Origin: a virus
IMG/VR virus record: IMGVR_UViG_3300000517_000182
Coordinates: 1 to 59,022 of that record
Strand: one strand, 5' to 3'
DNA length: 59,022 nucleotides
This document shows positions 1 to 8,772 of this stretch, in pieces; the stretch's first letter is position 1; each line of letters starts with the position of its first letter. The notes below the pieces were generated by a model that was not told where the DNA came from, ran no database searches, and was given only the letters and a program-made list of their open reading frames with translations. Both the position numbers and the translations under genes were made by a program.

Positions 1-1338
1 ATGATATTCGGTGCTGTCATGCCTGCATTTACAGGTTTGGCTAACTGGATGATACCTATGCAGGTGGGCGCTCCTGATATGGCACTGCCGAGAATGAACA
101 ACTGGAGTTTTTGGCTAATGCCGTTTGCGTTTGCGATACTGCTGTCTACTCTTTTCATGCCAGGCGGTGGTCCGGCAGGCGGCTGGACAATGTATCCTCC
201 TCTTATGCTGCAGACAGGCATGGCGTTTCCTTTCGTGATACTTGCAATACACATTCTTGGTATATCAAGCATAATGGGCTCTATCAATATTGTTGCCACC
301 ATTCTTAACATGAGAGCACCTGGCATGACACTGATGAAAATGCCTATCTTTACATGGACTTGGCTTGTCACAGCCTATCTCATGATTGCTGTCATGCCCG
401 TGCTTGCAGGTGCTATCACAATGCTGTTGACAGATCAATACTTTGGCACTTCTTTCTTCTCTGCGGCAGGCGGAGGTGACCCCGTGCTCTATCAACACAT
501 CTTTTGGTTTTTTGGACATCCTGAAGTGTATATAATGATACTGCCTGCGTTTGGTATTATATCCACCGTGATTCCTGCGTTTGCAAGAAAGCCTCTGTTT
601 GGATATAGTTCTATGGTGTATGCAACAGCATCTATTGCGTTTCTGTCTTTCATAGTATGGGCGCATCACATGTTTACTGTGGGAATGCCAGTCGCAGGTG
701 TTCTATTCTTCATGTATGCCACAATGCTTATCGCAGTGCCTACAGGCGTCAAAGTGTTTAACTGGGTGGCTACAATGTGGCGCGGTGCTATGACATTTGA
801 AACACCAATGCTGTTTGCACTTGCTTTTGTGTTCTTGTTTACAATAGGTGGATTTTCTGGATTGATGCTGGCAATCGCTCCTGCTGACTTTCAGTATCAT
901 GACACCTACTTTGTTGTAGCACACTTCCACTATGTTCTTGTAACAGGCGCAGTATTTGCTATTTTCGCAGGTGTATACTATTGGCTACCAAAATGGTGCG
1001 GCACGATGTATTCAGAACGACTAGGACAATGGCACTTTTGGTTGAGCACGATATTTGTAAATGTGCTGTTCTTCCCGCAACACTTCCTTGGGTTGGCAGG
1101 AATGCCACGAAGAATACCAGATTATGCCGTGCAGTTTGCAGACTGGAACATGGTAAGTTCCATAGGAGGTTTTGGATTTGGTTTAGCCCAACTGCTGTTC
1201 TTATACATCCTATGGCAGGCAGTTCGCAAGCCAAACGATGCTCCTAACAAGGCTTGGGAAGGCGCAGAAGGGTTGGAATGGACGGTGCCATCGCCTGCAC
1301 CCGCGCATACATTTTCAACGCCGCCCAAGGTTGAATAA
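1..1338 (+). CDS. ctaD: Cytochrome c oxidase subunit I, C-terminal part (5' end outside window)
   Basis: Catalytic heme-copper subunit of an aa3-type oxidase, which reduces O2 and pumps protons in the inner membrane. The visible 445 residues begin inside the protein: the first Met lies in the conserved block before GAPDM, so the true start and one heme a ligand are upstream of the window. Visible functional residues are the D-channel D26 and N33, the HPEVY block (CuB ligand H173, E175, cross-link Y177), CuB ligands H222-H223, K-channel K251 (PTGVK), H300-D301 of the Mg site, and H308/H310 for hemes a3 and a. About ten membrane segments follow the family order. The reading frame is intact and the stop overlaps the next start by one base, so it appears to be native to this phage operon. 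Family assignment is very secure; its presence in a phage is the surprise. Confidence 0.95.
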   Translation: MIFGAVMPAFTGLANWMIPMQVGAPDMALPRMNNWSFWLMPFAFAILLSTLFMPGGGPAGGWTMYPPLMLQTGMAFPFVILAIHILGISSIMGSINIVATILNMRAPGMTLMKMPIFTWTWLVTAYLMIAVMPVLAGAITMLLTDQYFGTSFFSAAGGGDPVLYQHIFWFFGHPEVYIMILPAFGIISTVIPAFARKPLFGYSSMVYATASIAFLSFIVWAHHMFTVGMPVAGVLFFMYATMLIAVPTGVKVFNWVATMWRGAMTFETPMLFALAFVFLFTIGGFSGLMLAIAPADFQYHDTYFVVAHFHYVLVTGAVFAIFAGVYYWLPKWCGTMYSERLGQWHFWLSTIFVNVLFFPQHFLGLAGMPRRIPDYAVQFADWNMVSSIGGFGFGLAQLLFLYILWQAVRKPNDAPNKAWEGAEGLEWTVPSPAPAHTFSTPPKVE

Positions 1339-2096
1339 TGGCGCACTATAGATCAATCTTTGTATCAGACCTACACCTCGGCGCACGAGCAAGTGAAGCA
1401 GAACTATTCTGCGACTTCCTAAAAAACAATACCTGTGACAATCTATTTCTTGTAGGAGATATCATAGATGGCTGGCGTCTTAAACGCAAATGGTATTGGC
1501 CGCAAAGTCATACAAATGCTGTAAGAAGAATATTGACAGCAGCAAAGCGTGACACACGAGTGTATTATATTCCAGGCAACCACGACGAAGGCATAAGAAA
1601 GTTCTTGGCGTTTGATATTACCTTTGGAAGAATAAAGTTCTTTGACAGATACACTCATATTGGCGCTAATGGAAAACGCTATCTTGTTATACACGGTGAC
1701 CAGTTTGACGGTCTAATGATGCCTAATATGAAGTGGCTGATGCATGTAGGTGATGTAGCCTACAACATGCTGGTGTGGCTAAACACTCATCTAAACACCG
1801 TGCGCGGTTGGTTGGGCAGAGACTACTGGAGTTTATCACGCTTTCTTAAAAGTCGCACAAAAAGCGCTCTCAACTACATACATTCTTTCGAAGAACACCT
1901 CGCAGACTATTGTGTTGAACACGGCTATGACGGTGTAATCTGCGGGCACATACATACACCTACTGTAAAACAAATACGAGGTGTTACCTACTATAATGAC
2001 GGAGACTTCTGCGAAAGTTGCTCTGCTCTTGTAGAACACACAACAGGAGAGTTTGAACTCATCTACTGGCATGGCACGAATACTTCTAGTAACTGA
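1338..2096 (+). CDS. plcP: PlcP-like metallophosphoesterase (LpxH-related), lipid remodelling
   Basis: 252-residue calcineurin-like phosphoesterase. Metal-binding motifs are in order: SDLHLG (D11, H13), GDIID (D41), GNHDE (81-84), IHGDQFD (118-124) and CGHIH (H204, H206). The blocks YWPQSH, YWSLSRF and GDFCESC match the PlcP branch of the LpxH-like family better than true LpxH. PlcP proteins release the head group of phospholipids during phosphate starvation so that diacylglycerol can be turned into glycolipid. The gene is translationally coupled to ctaD and overlaps the following glycosyltransferase by 26 nt, the same pairing as the bacterial plcP-agt operon. That neighbour is the main reason to prefer PlcP over a lipid A hydrolase. 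Function is inferred from family and context. Confidence 0.82.
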   Translation: MAHYRSIFVSDLHLGARASEAELFCDFLKNNTCDNLFLVGDIIDGWRLKRKWYWPQSHTNAVRRILTAAKRDTRVYYIPGNHDEGIRKFLAFDITFGRIKFFDRYTHIGANGKRYLVIHGDQFDGLMMPNMKWLMHVGDVAYNMLVWLNTHLNTVRGWLGRDYWSLSRFLKSRTKSALNYIHSFEEHLADYCVEHGYDGVICGHIHTPTVKQIRGVTYYNDGDFCESCSALVEHTTGEFELIYWHGTNTSSN

Positions 2097-3081
2097 TGCT
2101 TGGAAACCGCAGACAAACGGTGTAGTCACTACTCTTGAGAATCTCGTTGATCAAGCAGAACTACACGGCGACGAGATTATGGTATATCATCCTGGCCGCT
2201 GCAAGTGTCGTTTCCCTCTTCCAGGTTATAAAGAAATAGATGTTGCGTTTCCTCAAAGACAGGAAGTTGAAAATCTTGTATGTAATTCTCAATGGGATCA
2301 CATACATATCGCAACCCCAGAAGGATTTGTAGGAAGAAGATTTGCGAGAGAATGCAGAAAGAGAAAGGTAAAGTTTTCCGCAAGTTGCCACACAAAGTTT
2401 CCAGAGTTTGTTAATTATCGTTTTCCCTTCGTGCCTGTAAAGTTAGGCTGGCGATGGATGAAGAGAAGGTATAGAGATGCTACAAAAATACTGGTACCTT
2501 CTCTCTCAATGAAACGGGAATTGGAAGACTGGGGCTTTGAACAGGAGATCGTAGTATGGAGTAGAGGCACAGACAGAACACTATTCCATCCTCCTTCTCG
2601 TTCTCCTGATAACTCAAAAAAAATCCTGCTTTGTGTGAGCAGAGTAAGTCACGAAAAAGGTCTTGATGATTTCTGTGGATTGACCGTTCCTAACACTCGA
2701 AAAATAGTAGTAGGAGATGGTCCCTATCTTGATACTCTCAAAAACAGATATCCTCAAGTAGAGTTTGTGGGCAAGAAAACAGGTGAAGAACTTGCGAGAT
2801 ACTATCAAACAGCAGATGTGTTTGTGTTTCCTTCTCGAGCAGATACATTTGGTGTTGTAATGCTTGAAGCGATTGCGTGTGGAACACCTGTTGCTGCCTA
2901 TCCTGTGACAGGGCCTAAAGATATCATTGTGGAGGGCAAGAACGGCAGCACCTACCCGCATCTTGCTCCTGCTATAGAACGAGCACTGGAGGTAAGTAGA
3001 TACGCCACCTACCTAACCAGTCTTGATTGGACTTGGGAAGAGTGCTACGATCAGTTTAAACAAAATCTACTTGACAGATAG
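2071..3081 (+). CDS. agt: GT4 glycosyltransferase, Agt-like (glycolipid synthesis)
   Basis: 336-residue GT-B fold glycosyltransferase of family 4. The N-terminal loop PQTNGVVTT and the C-terminal nucleotide-sugar block SRADTFGVVMLEA, with its glutamate pair, are both present, along with the VSRVSHEKGL linker motif. The start is the ATG encoding MARILLVTD, inside the end of plcP; an upstream in-frame ATG would add six residues that do not fit the family. Enzymes of this group paired with PlcP transfer a sugar to diacylglycerol and make glucosyl- or glucuronosyl-lipids in phosphate-starved marine bacteria. It ends 15 nt inside a convergent lipase gene. GT4 is secure; acceptor and sugar are inference from the pairing. 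Confidence 0.8.
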   Translation: MARILLVTDAWKPQTNGVVTTLENLVDQAELHGDEIMVYHPGRCKCRFPLPGYKEIDVAFPQRQEVENLVCNSQWDHIHIATPEGFVGRRFARECRKRKVKFSASCHTKFPEFVNYRFPFVPVKLGWRWMKRRYRDATKILVPSLSMKRELEDWGFEQEIVVWSRGTDRTLFHPPSRSPDNSKKILLCVSRVSHEKGLDDFCGLTVPNTRKIVVGDGPYLDTLKNRYPQVEFVGKKTGEELARYYQTADVFVFPSRADTFGVVMLEAIACGTPVAAYPVTGPKDIIVEGKNGSTYPHLAPAIERALEVSRYATYLTSLDWTWEECYDQFKQNLLDR

Positions 3082-3855
3082 GCCTTGAAGATTTTCCTGT
3101 CCGCGCTCGTAACTTTCGCAGTGGTAAATGTAAAGACCTATTGCGTGGTCAGAAAAGGAATCTATCTTGCCCTTCTTAATACCAAACCATAGTCCGCGCA
3201 TTCTGTCTTTAAATTTCTGCCAGCCTGTTGGCTTTCTTACATTGCCGTAAGCATTTATGTAATGTTCTACACCAGTATGACGATATCCCATTACGGTGAA
3301 AGGCACACGAGCAACTATGTCGTTGTTATTAACCCAGCGATGATGAACACAGGAGAAGGATTTTACATACTTGGGCCATCCTACTCTGGGAGAACCATAG
3401 GTATATAGTTCTTCTGGATCTCTCAACTGTTCGCAGTGTTCGCATCTGAAAGCCATAAGAGTTGCCATTGCTCCTCCCAGTGAATGACCTGTGAACCATA
3501 GTTTTTTGTCTGACTTTAAAACGTCTCTTTCTACCTGCATCCACAGATAATCAACGTAGCCTTTGAATCCTGCGTGAACTCTGCTGACAGTTTCTGAAGG
3601 CGCAGGCCAAGCATTTAGATCTGCACGGATGTCTTTGAACGCTGTTGGTTCTGTGCCTCTACAGGCAACGACAATATCTGTGTCTGATTCTAAGAGATAG
3701 GCCTGTGATTCGCCTAGATTGTAGAATCTTCTCACAGAAAAACCAAGTTGCTTTGCTTGTTTTCTTGTGGCTTTGTCTGTATAATATGCTAGTTGAGATA
3801 TTTTTGCAAAAAGCACAGAACGCTGTTTGAAATTGAGTTGGGAAATCGCCGTCAT
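3067..3855 (-). CDS. Class 3 lipase-like alpha/beta hydrolase
   Basis: 262-residue protein with the nucleophile elbow GHSLGGAM (S125), a probable acid D179 in NNNDIVARVP and a probable catalytic H237 in FSDHAIGLYIYH. The blocks CRGTE and YGSPRVG are typical of fungal-type class 3 lipases. No signal peptide is seen, so it would act in the cytoplasm or from the virion. I chose the internal ATG encoding MTAISQLNF because the longer frame runs through the divergent promoter region; a GAGGG-type Shine-Dalgarno and a late promoter precede it. Together with PlcP and Agt it makes a lipid-handling group. Substrate is unknown; phospholipid or acylglycerol are both possible. Confidence 0.82.
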   Translation of the reverse strand: MTAISQLNFKQRSVLFAKISQLAYYTDKATRKQAKQLGFSVRRFYNLGESQAYLLESDTDIVVACRGTEPTAFKDIRADLNAWPAPSETVSRVHAGFKGYVDYLWMQVERDVLKSDKKLWFTGHSLGGAMATLMAFRCEHCEQLRDPEELYTYGSPRVGWPKYVKSFSCVHHRWVNNNDIVARVPFTVMGYRHTGVEHYINAYGNVRKPTGWQKFKDRMRGLWFGIKKGKIDSFSDHAIGLYIYHCESYERGQENLQGLSVK

Positions 3856-3878
3856 TTTAAAGCCCTCGTTTGATAATA

Positions 3879-3886
3879 TATTTAAC
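3879..3886 (-). promoter_or_regulatory. T4-type late promoter (GTTAAATA)
   Basis: On the minus strand this reads GTTAAATA, 23 nt before the lipase start, with the ribosome binding site in between. It lies back to back with a plus-strand late motif eleven bases away, forming a divergent late promoter pair. Confidence 0.5.
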
Positions 3887-3896
3887 TGTTCTCTAC

Positions 3897-3904
3897 AATA
3901 AATA
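3897..3904 (+). promoter_or_regulatory. T4-type late promoter (AATAAATA)
   Basis: Match to the T4 late consensus TATAAATA, 18 nt before the start of the 83-residue gene that opens the leader-peptide block. GGAG lies between motif and start. Confidence 0.6.
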
Positions 3905-3922
3905 CTACATTGGAGTTGCCGT

Positions 3923-4174
3923 ATGAAAAAACGCACGAGAAGTATCCTACAAGAGCTAAACTCACTGGGCCAGCGCCAGGATACAGACCTACAGATAGAA
4001 GCAACCGCATCAAACATTATAGAAAGTGCTGCGAATCTACTGGAAAGAATTGGCACTGTTTACGATGAAGAAACCGCAGACGAACTAGAGCGCCGTTTTC
4101 TTAATTCAATCAAGAGCGGTGATCCTAAAAAGTTCAAGCGTGGTATTCAAAAAGTAATAGAGAACAAGGCATGA
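3923..4174 (+). CDS. Small conserved phage protein, possible leader SILQE
   Basis: 83-residue charged, probably helical protein, of a kind I recognise in T4-like marine phages but without known function. The C-terminal half holds a conserved-looking block (YDEETADELERR, then FKRGIQKV). Residues 8-11 read ILQE, an (I/L)-x-E signature like the T4 prohead protease site shared with the next genes. It sits first in the late block behind its own late promoter and overlaps the next start by 4 nt. Possibly a virion or core component; this is inference. Confidence 0.7.
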   Translation: MKKRTRSILQELNSLGQRQDTDLQIEATASNIIESAANLLERIGTVYDEETADELERRFLNSIKSGDPKKFKRGIQKVIENKA

Positions 4175-5016
4175 AACTGAAAGAAGGCGGCGCAATGCCA
4201 GGCGTAGGTGCTATACACATAGATGAAATAGAACCCACGCTGGACGCACTAGAAAGCAAACTTGGCATAGACCTTAAGAACAATACACTTGGCTCTGTAG
4301 GCAAGCGAGAGTTTTCTGGCGACATCGATGTAGCCCTCCAAATTGATCCAGAAGACATTCCAGACTTTGTAGAGAAATTGAAATCCATACCTGGCATTGA
4401 CGAAGTAGCAAAAAGTTCTGTGATAATGACCAAAGTGCCGATACAGAACTATGATGCGAATAAACAGCCGGAAGGCAGAGAACGCACAGGATTTGTGCAA
4501 GTAGATTTTATGCCAGGAGACCCGGGATGGTTGAAAACCTACTATCACTCTCCAAAAGAATCCGAATCCAAATACAAGGGTGTGTTGCGAAACATTCTTG
4601 TTTCTTCTATTGCGCTACACTATGAGAGAGAAGATTCTGAAGAAACCATAGAAGACGGCAGACCCCTTGAAACAGAACGCTGGCTGTTTTCTCCCACAGA
4701 AGGCCTAGTAAGAGTAAAGCGCACACCTGTCCCAAAAAAGTCAGGCGAAGGTTATACGAAAAAGAACAAAAACGAAATCATAGGCGAACCAAAAAAGACA
4801 GCAGACGAAATAGCAGACGCATTGGGATTAGACTCTGCTAGAGATCTAAACTCCTATGAAAGTCTCAAAGCCGCAATAGAAAAAAACTATCCTCAAGATT
4901 TAGTAGCGAAAATTCTAGATGATTTTAAAAACAACTCACAGGTTCAGGATGTAGGTGTGCCAGATGATTTGAAGAACGAACAGATAGAAAGAATTAGGGA
5001 GTTGGCAGGCTTATGA
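4171..5016 (+). CDS. Pol-beta-type nucleotidyltransferase-like protein
   Basis: 281 residues. The block LGSVGKREFSGDIDVALQI (about residues 40-60) has the GS...SGDID pattern of the polymerase-beta nucleotidyltransferase superfamily, with the two acidic metal ligands D-I-D; a third acidic residue is plausible in FVQVDFMPG. Similar proteins occur in T4-like cyanophages. The N-terminus begins MKLKE followed by GG, matching the (I/L)-x-E leader pattern of its neighbours. It forms a run with two further nucleotidyltransferase-like genes, each overlapping or abutting the next. Substrate is unknown: it could modify RNA, a protein or a small molecule. Confidence 0.72.
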   Translation: MKLKEGGAMPGVGAIHIDEIEPTLDALESKLGIDLKNNTLGSVGKREFSGDIDVALQIDPEDIPDFVEKLKSIPGIDEVAKSSVIMTKVPIQNYDANKQPEGRERTGFVQVDFMPGDPGWLKTYYHSPKESESKYKGVLRNILVSSIALHYEREDSEETIEDGRPLETERWLFSPTEGLVRVKRTPVPKKSGEGYTKKNKNEIIGEPKKTADEIADALGLDSARDLNSYESLKAAIEKNYPQDLVAKILDDFKNNSQVQDVGVPDDLKNEQIERIRELAGL

Positions 5017-6164
5017 GATTGAGAGAGATATTTCAGCCCCAAGACTTTGAGTTTGTTCTCACAGAAGCAGAAGCGCGAATACAACACGCTGAAGATATTG
5101 TGTTCTGGGAAGGCTCAAAAGGCGCTGTGCGTGCTCTAAATGCACTTCGCAGTTTAGAAGGCAAAGGACACGAAAAAGTCACAATCAAGTGGGACGGTTC
5201 GCCTGCAATAATATTTGGTAGAAACGAAGACGGTGAGTTTATTCTTACAGACAAGTCAGGATGGGGCGCCAAAGGCTATGACGGCAAGGTAAAGTCAGGA
5301 GAAGCACTGGAAGACATGCTGCTGTCACGAAGCGGAGGTAAGAACAGAGACAACCCCGATTATCAAGCCTTCGCTGCTAAAATGAAAAGTATATTTGACG
5401 AATACGAGCGTGCTGTGCCCGAAGACTTCAGAGGATTTTTCAAAGGCGATTTGTTATACTTCTCAACTCCGCCTGTAAAAAACAACAACTATGTATTCAA
5501 ACCAAATGTAGTAGAGTATGCTGTAGATGTAGATTCTGACCTCGGCAAGAGAATAGGCCAATCTAAAACAGGGGTTGTAATACATAGACAAATGGATCTA
5601 GAAGGCAACGAATCTGAAGTGCAAGATGCTGACGTATTCCAAGGTTCAGAAGTTCTAGTTGTTCCGCCTGTGTCAGTAGAAAAGCCTGCGGAAATAGATA
5701 ACGAGCAAACAGACCAACTCGCACAAGTAATTAAACAGAACGCAGCAGGCCTAGATGAACTGTTGAACAAAGACACGCTCACAGAAAACAAGATGAAAGA
5801 CTTTCCTAATATGCTGTATGCATACACAAACTCCAAGGTAGACACAGGTCTAGAAAACCTAGGAGAAGATTTTGTTGCGTGGCTAGAAAGACAGCCTAGA
5901 ATATCTGAACGCAAAAAAGAAAATGTCAAAAACTACATACAGGAACACGAAAAAGCATTTGCTGCACTATGGCGTGTTGTTAGTTCTATTATGACTGTAA
6001 AGAATCGAATAATAGATCAGTTCGATACACAAAGCACTTCCGTCAAACAGAGCATGGCAGGCGAAAAAGGTGGTGAAGGTTATGTGTTGGCACACCCAGA
6101 AGGCGATATTAAACTCGTGCCGAGACAGACATTTTCGAGAATAAATCGAGCAGTGGAGAGATAG
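5013..6164 (+). CDS. Nucleotidyltransferase/ligase-like protein with KWDG motif
   Basis: 383 residues, related to a conserved T4-like cyanophage family. The segment VTIKWDGSPAIIFGR carries a K-x-D-G signature as in motif I of ATP-dependent ligases and mRNA-capping enzymes; FKGDLLYF and KTGVVIH could be later motifs of that fold. The ligase relation is inference from short motifs. The leader MRLREIFQ...VLTE gives two (I/L)-x-E sites (LRE at 3-5, LTE at 16-18). It overlaps the preceding gene by 4 nt and abuts the following one, and is probably made late with them. Confidence 0.68.
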   Translation: MRLREIFQPQDFEFVLTEAEARIQHAEDIVFWEGSKGAVRALNALRSLEGKGHEKVTIKWDGSPAIIFGRNEDGEFILTDKSGWGAKGYDGKVKSGEALEDMLLSRSGGKNRDNPDYQAFAAKMKSIFDEYERAVPEDFRGFFKGDLLYFSTPPVKNNNYVFKPNVVEYAVDVDSDLGKRIGQSKTGVVIHRQMDLEGNESEVQDADVFQGSEVLVVPPVSVEKPAEIDNEQTDQLAQVIKQNAAGLDELLNKDTLTENKMKDFPNMLYAYTNSKVDTGLENLGEDFVAWLERQPRISERKKENVKNYIQEHEKAFAALWRVVSSIMTVKNRIIDQFDTQSTSVKQSMAGEKGGEGYVLAHPEGDIKLVPRQTFSRINRAVER

Positions 6165-7154
6165 GTGAGACTAAGAGAAATTACAGAAGCAAAACAAGAC
6201 ACTGCGGTAATGGCATTCGGCAGGATGAATCCGCCTACAATAGGTCATCAGAAACTGGTAGACAAGATAAAAAGTCTGCCAGGCGATCCCTATCTATTTC
6301 TTTCTCAAAGCCAAAAGCCAAAGACAGATCCACTAGACTTTCAGACCAAACTGAAGTTTGCGAAGTTTTTCTTTCCTGGTATCACAATAGGATCTCCCCA
6401 AGTAAAAACAATCATACAAGCACTTGACAAGATACACGACCTTGGTTATAAGAATCTTGTCTATGTAGCAGGGTCTGATCGGGTAGACGATTTTGAAGCA
6501 CTTATAAACAAATACAACGGCGGCGAAGGCTATGACTTTGATTCTATTCAAGTAGTTTCCGCCGGCGAAAGAGATCCTGATGCGAAAGGTGCAGAAGGCA
6601 TGAGCGCATCAAAAATGCGAGAACTTGCAAGATCAGAAGACTTTGAACAGTTCGCACAGGGCGTGCCTGATCAAAATCTAGCAGACGAATTATACACAGC
6701 CGTAAGAAAAGGCATGGGACTAACACAAGGAGATTTAGAAATGTCTGACAGCAGAGAATTTAGAGACTATATGGAACACATCGAGAGCATTGTGAAAGAA
6801 CATCTCAGAGAATTCGAAGACTATGAAATGGGTGATCCAGACGAGGACGACGAAGAACCAGAAGGTCAAGGTTTCAAGGGCACCCCTATGTATGATCAGT
6901 TAGGTAAATTGCTTGACTCTCAAGACTCACCTAAACCAATCAATACCGTTACCACAGATGATGGTGAAGAACACGAAGTATCAGCAGATCAAGCCAAGGC
7001 ACTTAGACTGCTTGCTACTACAGAAAAAGTAAAACCAGAAGTCAAGAAAGCATTTCTAAGAGATATTCAAGGTTCAGACGGTCTTGTAGATTTTCTTGAT
7101 CAAACTTCTTATCACGAAATGGCTCATCTATTTGTAAAAAGGTATCTACATTAA
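6165..7154 (+). CDS. NMNAT/cytidylyltransferase-like protein with capsid-type leader
   Basis: 329 residues with a GTG start behind a purine-rich site (GTGGAGAG). Residues about 17-32 read AFGRMNPPTIGHQKL, the T/HxGH-type nucleotide-binding loop of adenylyl/cytidylyltransferases, and SASKMREL near residue 147 matches the second motif of NMN adenylyltransferases. Beyond residue 185 there is an acidic tail of unknown function. The start MRLREITEA gives an ITE site followed by A, close to the leader of T4 internal proteins. Such proteins are known from T4-like cyanophages. A role in NAD metabolism or in modifying host components on entry is possible. Confidence 0.75.
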   Translation: MRLREITEAKQDTAVMAFGRMNPPTIGHQKLVDKIKSLPGDPYLFLSQSQKPKTDPLDFQTKLKFAKFFFPGITIGSPQVKTIIQALDKIHDLGYKNLVYVAGSDRVDDFEALINKYNGGEGYDFDSIQVVSAGERDPDAKGAEGMSASKMRELARSEDFEQFAQGVPDQNLADELYTAVRKGMGLTQGDLEMSDSREFRDYMEHIESIVKEHLREFEDYEMGDPDEDDEEPEGQGFKGTPMYDQLGKLLDSQDSPKPINTVTTDDGEEHEVSADQAKALRLLATTEKVKPEVKKAFLRDIQGSDGLVDFLDQTSYHEMAHLFVKRYLH

Positions 7155-7423
7155 TGGATCTGAGAAAACTTATTGACCTTGTAGAAGACGACAAAGAGGA
7201 CGAAGAAGGAAAACTAAAGGGCTTTGATAGCACAACAATGAAGGCGCTTGCTGCTATCAGAGGCCAATATCCTAATGCTCCGGATGACCTGTCTGCGTTG
7301 CTGCGTCATCTAACACACGTCGATAATGATAGTGATACCGCAGACGAGGATCACTCTGCAAGGATAGAAGATCTTGAAAAAAGAGTAGCAGAATTGGAAA
7401 GCATGATCAGAGACAGAAACTAA
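7154..7423 (+). CDS. Small acidic protein, leader-type N-terminus
   Basis: 89 residues, acidic, with a heptad-like C-terminus (IEDLEKRVAELESMI) that could form a short coiled coil. The start MDLRKLIDLVE contains LVE followed by D, again an (I/L)-x-E site. The start codon overlaps the stop of the preceding gene by one base. No known function. Confidence 0.65.
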   Translation: MDLRKLIDLVEDDKEDEEGKLKGFDSTTMKALAAIRGQYPNAPDDLSALLRHLTHVDNDSDTADEDHSARIEDLEKRVAELESMIRDRN

Positions 7424-8304
7424 TGGACTTTATTAGAGAAATTACAGAAGCAAGAATGACTAGAACTCAGTCACAGACTGAGAAGTTGAGTTATCTTGAC
7501 TGCTGCGAAAGAGCCTATCTCATTTTGCTCTCTCTAGAATTGATGAGGCAGTTTCCTGACTTTGAAAGAAAGACAATAGCCTACGCACGCAATACTGCAA
7601 GATACACAGGCTATGACTATTTTAGAATGAACGCAACAGATCTATATAACTTCCTCTATTTTGCTACAGGCAACGACAAAGCACTCGAACGTTTACGCGA
7701 CCCGGAAGATGCCAAACAGGCAAGGCAGAGAACTCACGTGCCTATTATGGCAATTAATAGATATCTTTCCAAATTAGGCGCAGGCCAAACTCCTAGCAAC
7801 GTATCTGCGTTTTTTATGGAAGCAGAAAAAAGCATGCGAGTGAATAATTCTTCCTATAAAAGCATAAGAAGAGTCGTTACAAACTTTCGCAAAGCGTCAA
7901 ACAAAGATATAAGAACTGCTACTACAAGACTGCTGTATGCTGCAAGAGCAAAACTAAGATCCAGCGACATAATAAATGATCTAGAAAATCTAGCAGACGA
8001 AAGAAATCTACAATCTGCGTCTGTTAAAGATCGAGAACCTTCTGTATCTAAACCAGACGAAATTGTCACAAACAAAGACCTTGTATTTTTACAAAAAATT
8101 GTAGGCAAAGACAAGTTGTTCCTTGCAATAAAGTATATAGAACTAGCACAGGAAGGAAAAACCATACCTTCAAATGTCGCTAGAGCGATGACTCCTGCGA
8201 TAGATCTTGTAGTTGATCTAGTAAAAGGCGGTCCCGAGTATGTAGAGCGTCTATTACAACTTCAAAAACGTGCAAAATCTCAAAGAAAACGCCGTAAAAG
8301 ATAA
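7423..8304 (+). CDS. Hypothetical phage protein with MDFIREITEA leader
   Basis: 293 residues, unknown family. Helical throughout, with a very basic C-terminus (RAKSQRKRRKR) suggesting nucleic-acid contact. The first nine residues end in ITE followed by A, the same leader as the NMNAT-like protein 1.2 kb upstream although the rest of the two proteins is unrelated. It overlaps the preceding stop by one base and closes this leader-protein operon, with a late promoter across its 3' end for the next gene. A virion-packaged DNA-binding protein is a reasonable guess. Confidence 0.68.
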   Translation: MDFIREITEARMTRTQSQTEKLSYLDCCERAYLILLSLELMRQFPDFERKTIAYARNTARYTGYDYFRMNATDLYNFLYFATGNDKALERLRDPEDAKQARQRTHVPIMAINRYLSKLGAGQTPSNVSAFFMEAEKSMRVNNSSYKSIRRVVTNFRKASNKDIRTATTRLLYAARAKLRSSDIINDLENLADERNLQSASVKDREPSVSKPDEIVTNKDLVFLQKIVGKDKLFLAIKYIELAQEGKTIPSNVARAMTPAIDLVVDLVKGGPEYVERLLQLQKRAKSQRKRRKR

Positions 8305-8307
8305 ATA
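8300..8307 (+). promoter_or_regulatory. T4-type late promoter (GATAAATA)
   Basis: Late consensus match overlapping the stop of the preceding gene, about 48 nt ahead of a small, strongly initiated gene that ends at a terminator. Confidence 0.6.
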
Positions 8308-8355
8308 ATTGCAAGTCATCCATAAAGGATAGACAAGATATCAAGGAGAAATAAA

Positions 8356-8748
8356 ATGCCTGAAGTAACAAAGGTAAACCCAATTCTAAGAAACGAAGCA
8401 CGTTCTTTCAACGGAAAGTCCGTATCACACTTCACACTAACAATCACACCAGACATCACTGATTCACTAGGACCAGACGGTGCTCTACAAGAAATCCTAC
8501 AGACTGTAACTGAAAATGCAACACTAGTTCTCGTAGGAGAAGCAACTTCTAGCGCACTAGATGTATTTGTTGAAGGCGAGTTCCCAAGCAGCGACTATGG
8601 TACTGGTAACGATCTAACCTTCGCAGAACACCTAGAAGACCAAATACAGGCTCTAGGCGAAGTTGATGGTAAAGATCTAAGTGGTACAACCGTTGCTCTA
8701 ACTGCAACTTTCTTCGCAGACGACGTAGTTGCTGACTACGCCGAGTAA
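8356..8748 (+). CDS. Probable abundant virion protein, unknown function
   Basis: 130 residues, beta-rich and acidic, with no recognisable domain. It has a strong AAGGAG site, is preceded by a late promoter and followed at once by a strong factor-independent terminator, so it forms a highly expressed single-gene late unit. Codon choice also looks optimised (repeated CTA, GCA, ACA). This pattern fits a small capsid-decoration or tail protein, but that is inference. Confidence 0.68.
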   Translation: MPEVTKVNPILRNEARSFNGKSVSHFTLTITPDITDSLGPDGALQEILQTVTENATLVLVGEATSSALDVFVEGEFPSSDYGTGNDLTFAEHLEDQIQALGEVDGKDLSGTTVALTATFFADDVVADYAE

Positions 8749-8772
8749 GATTCCTAACTACCTTAGGATCGA

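Noticed and set aside
1-30. ATG at position 1 as the true start of ctaD
   Set aside because: The family continues well upstream of this Met, including a heme ligand, so the window simply cuts the gene.
3856-4056. Longer lipase starting near 4056
   Set aside because: The extra 67 residues are Cys/Arg-rich with no family match and run through divergent late promoters and into an opposing gene.
4134-4548. Two minus-strand frames of about 99 codons opposite the pol-beta-like gene
   Set aside because: They are antisense shadows of a gene with clear motifs, and lack ribosome binding sites.
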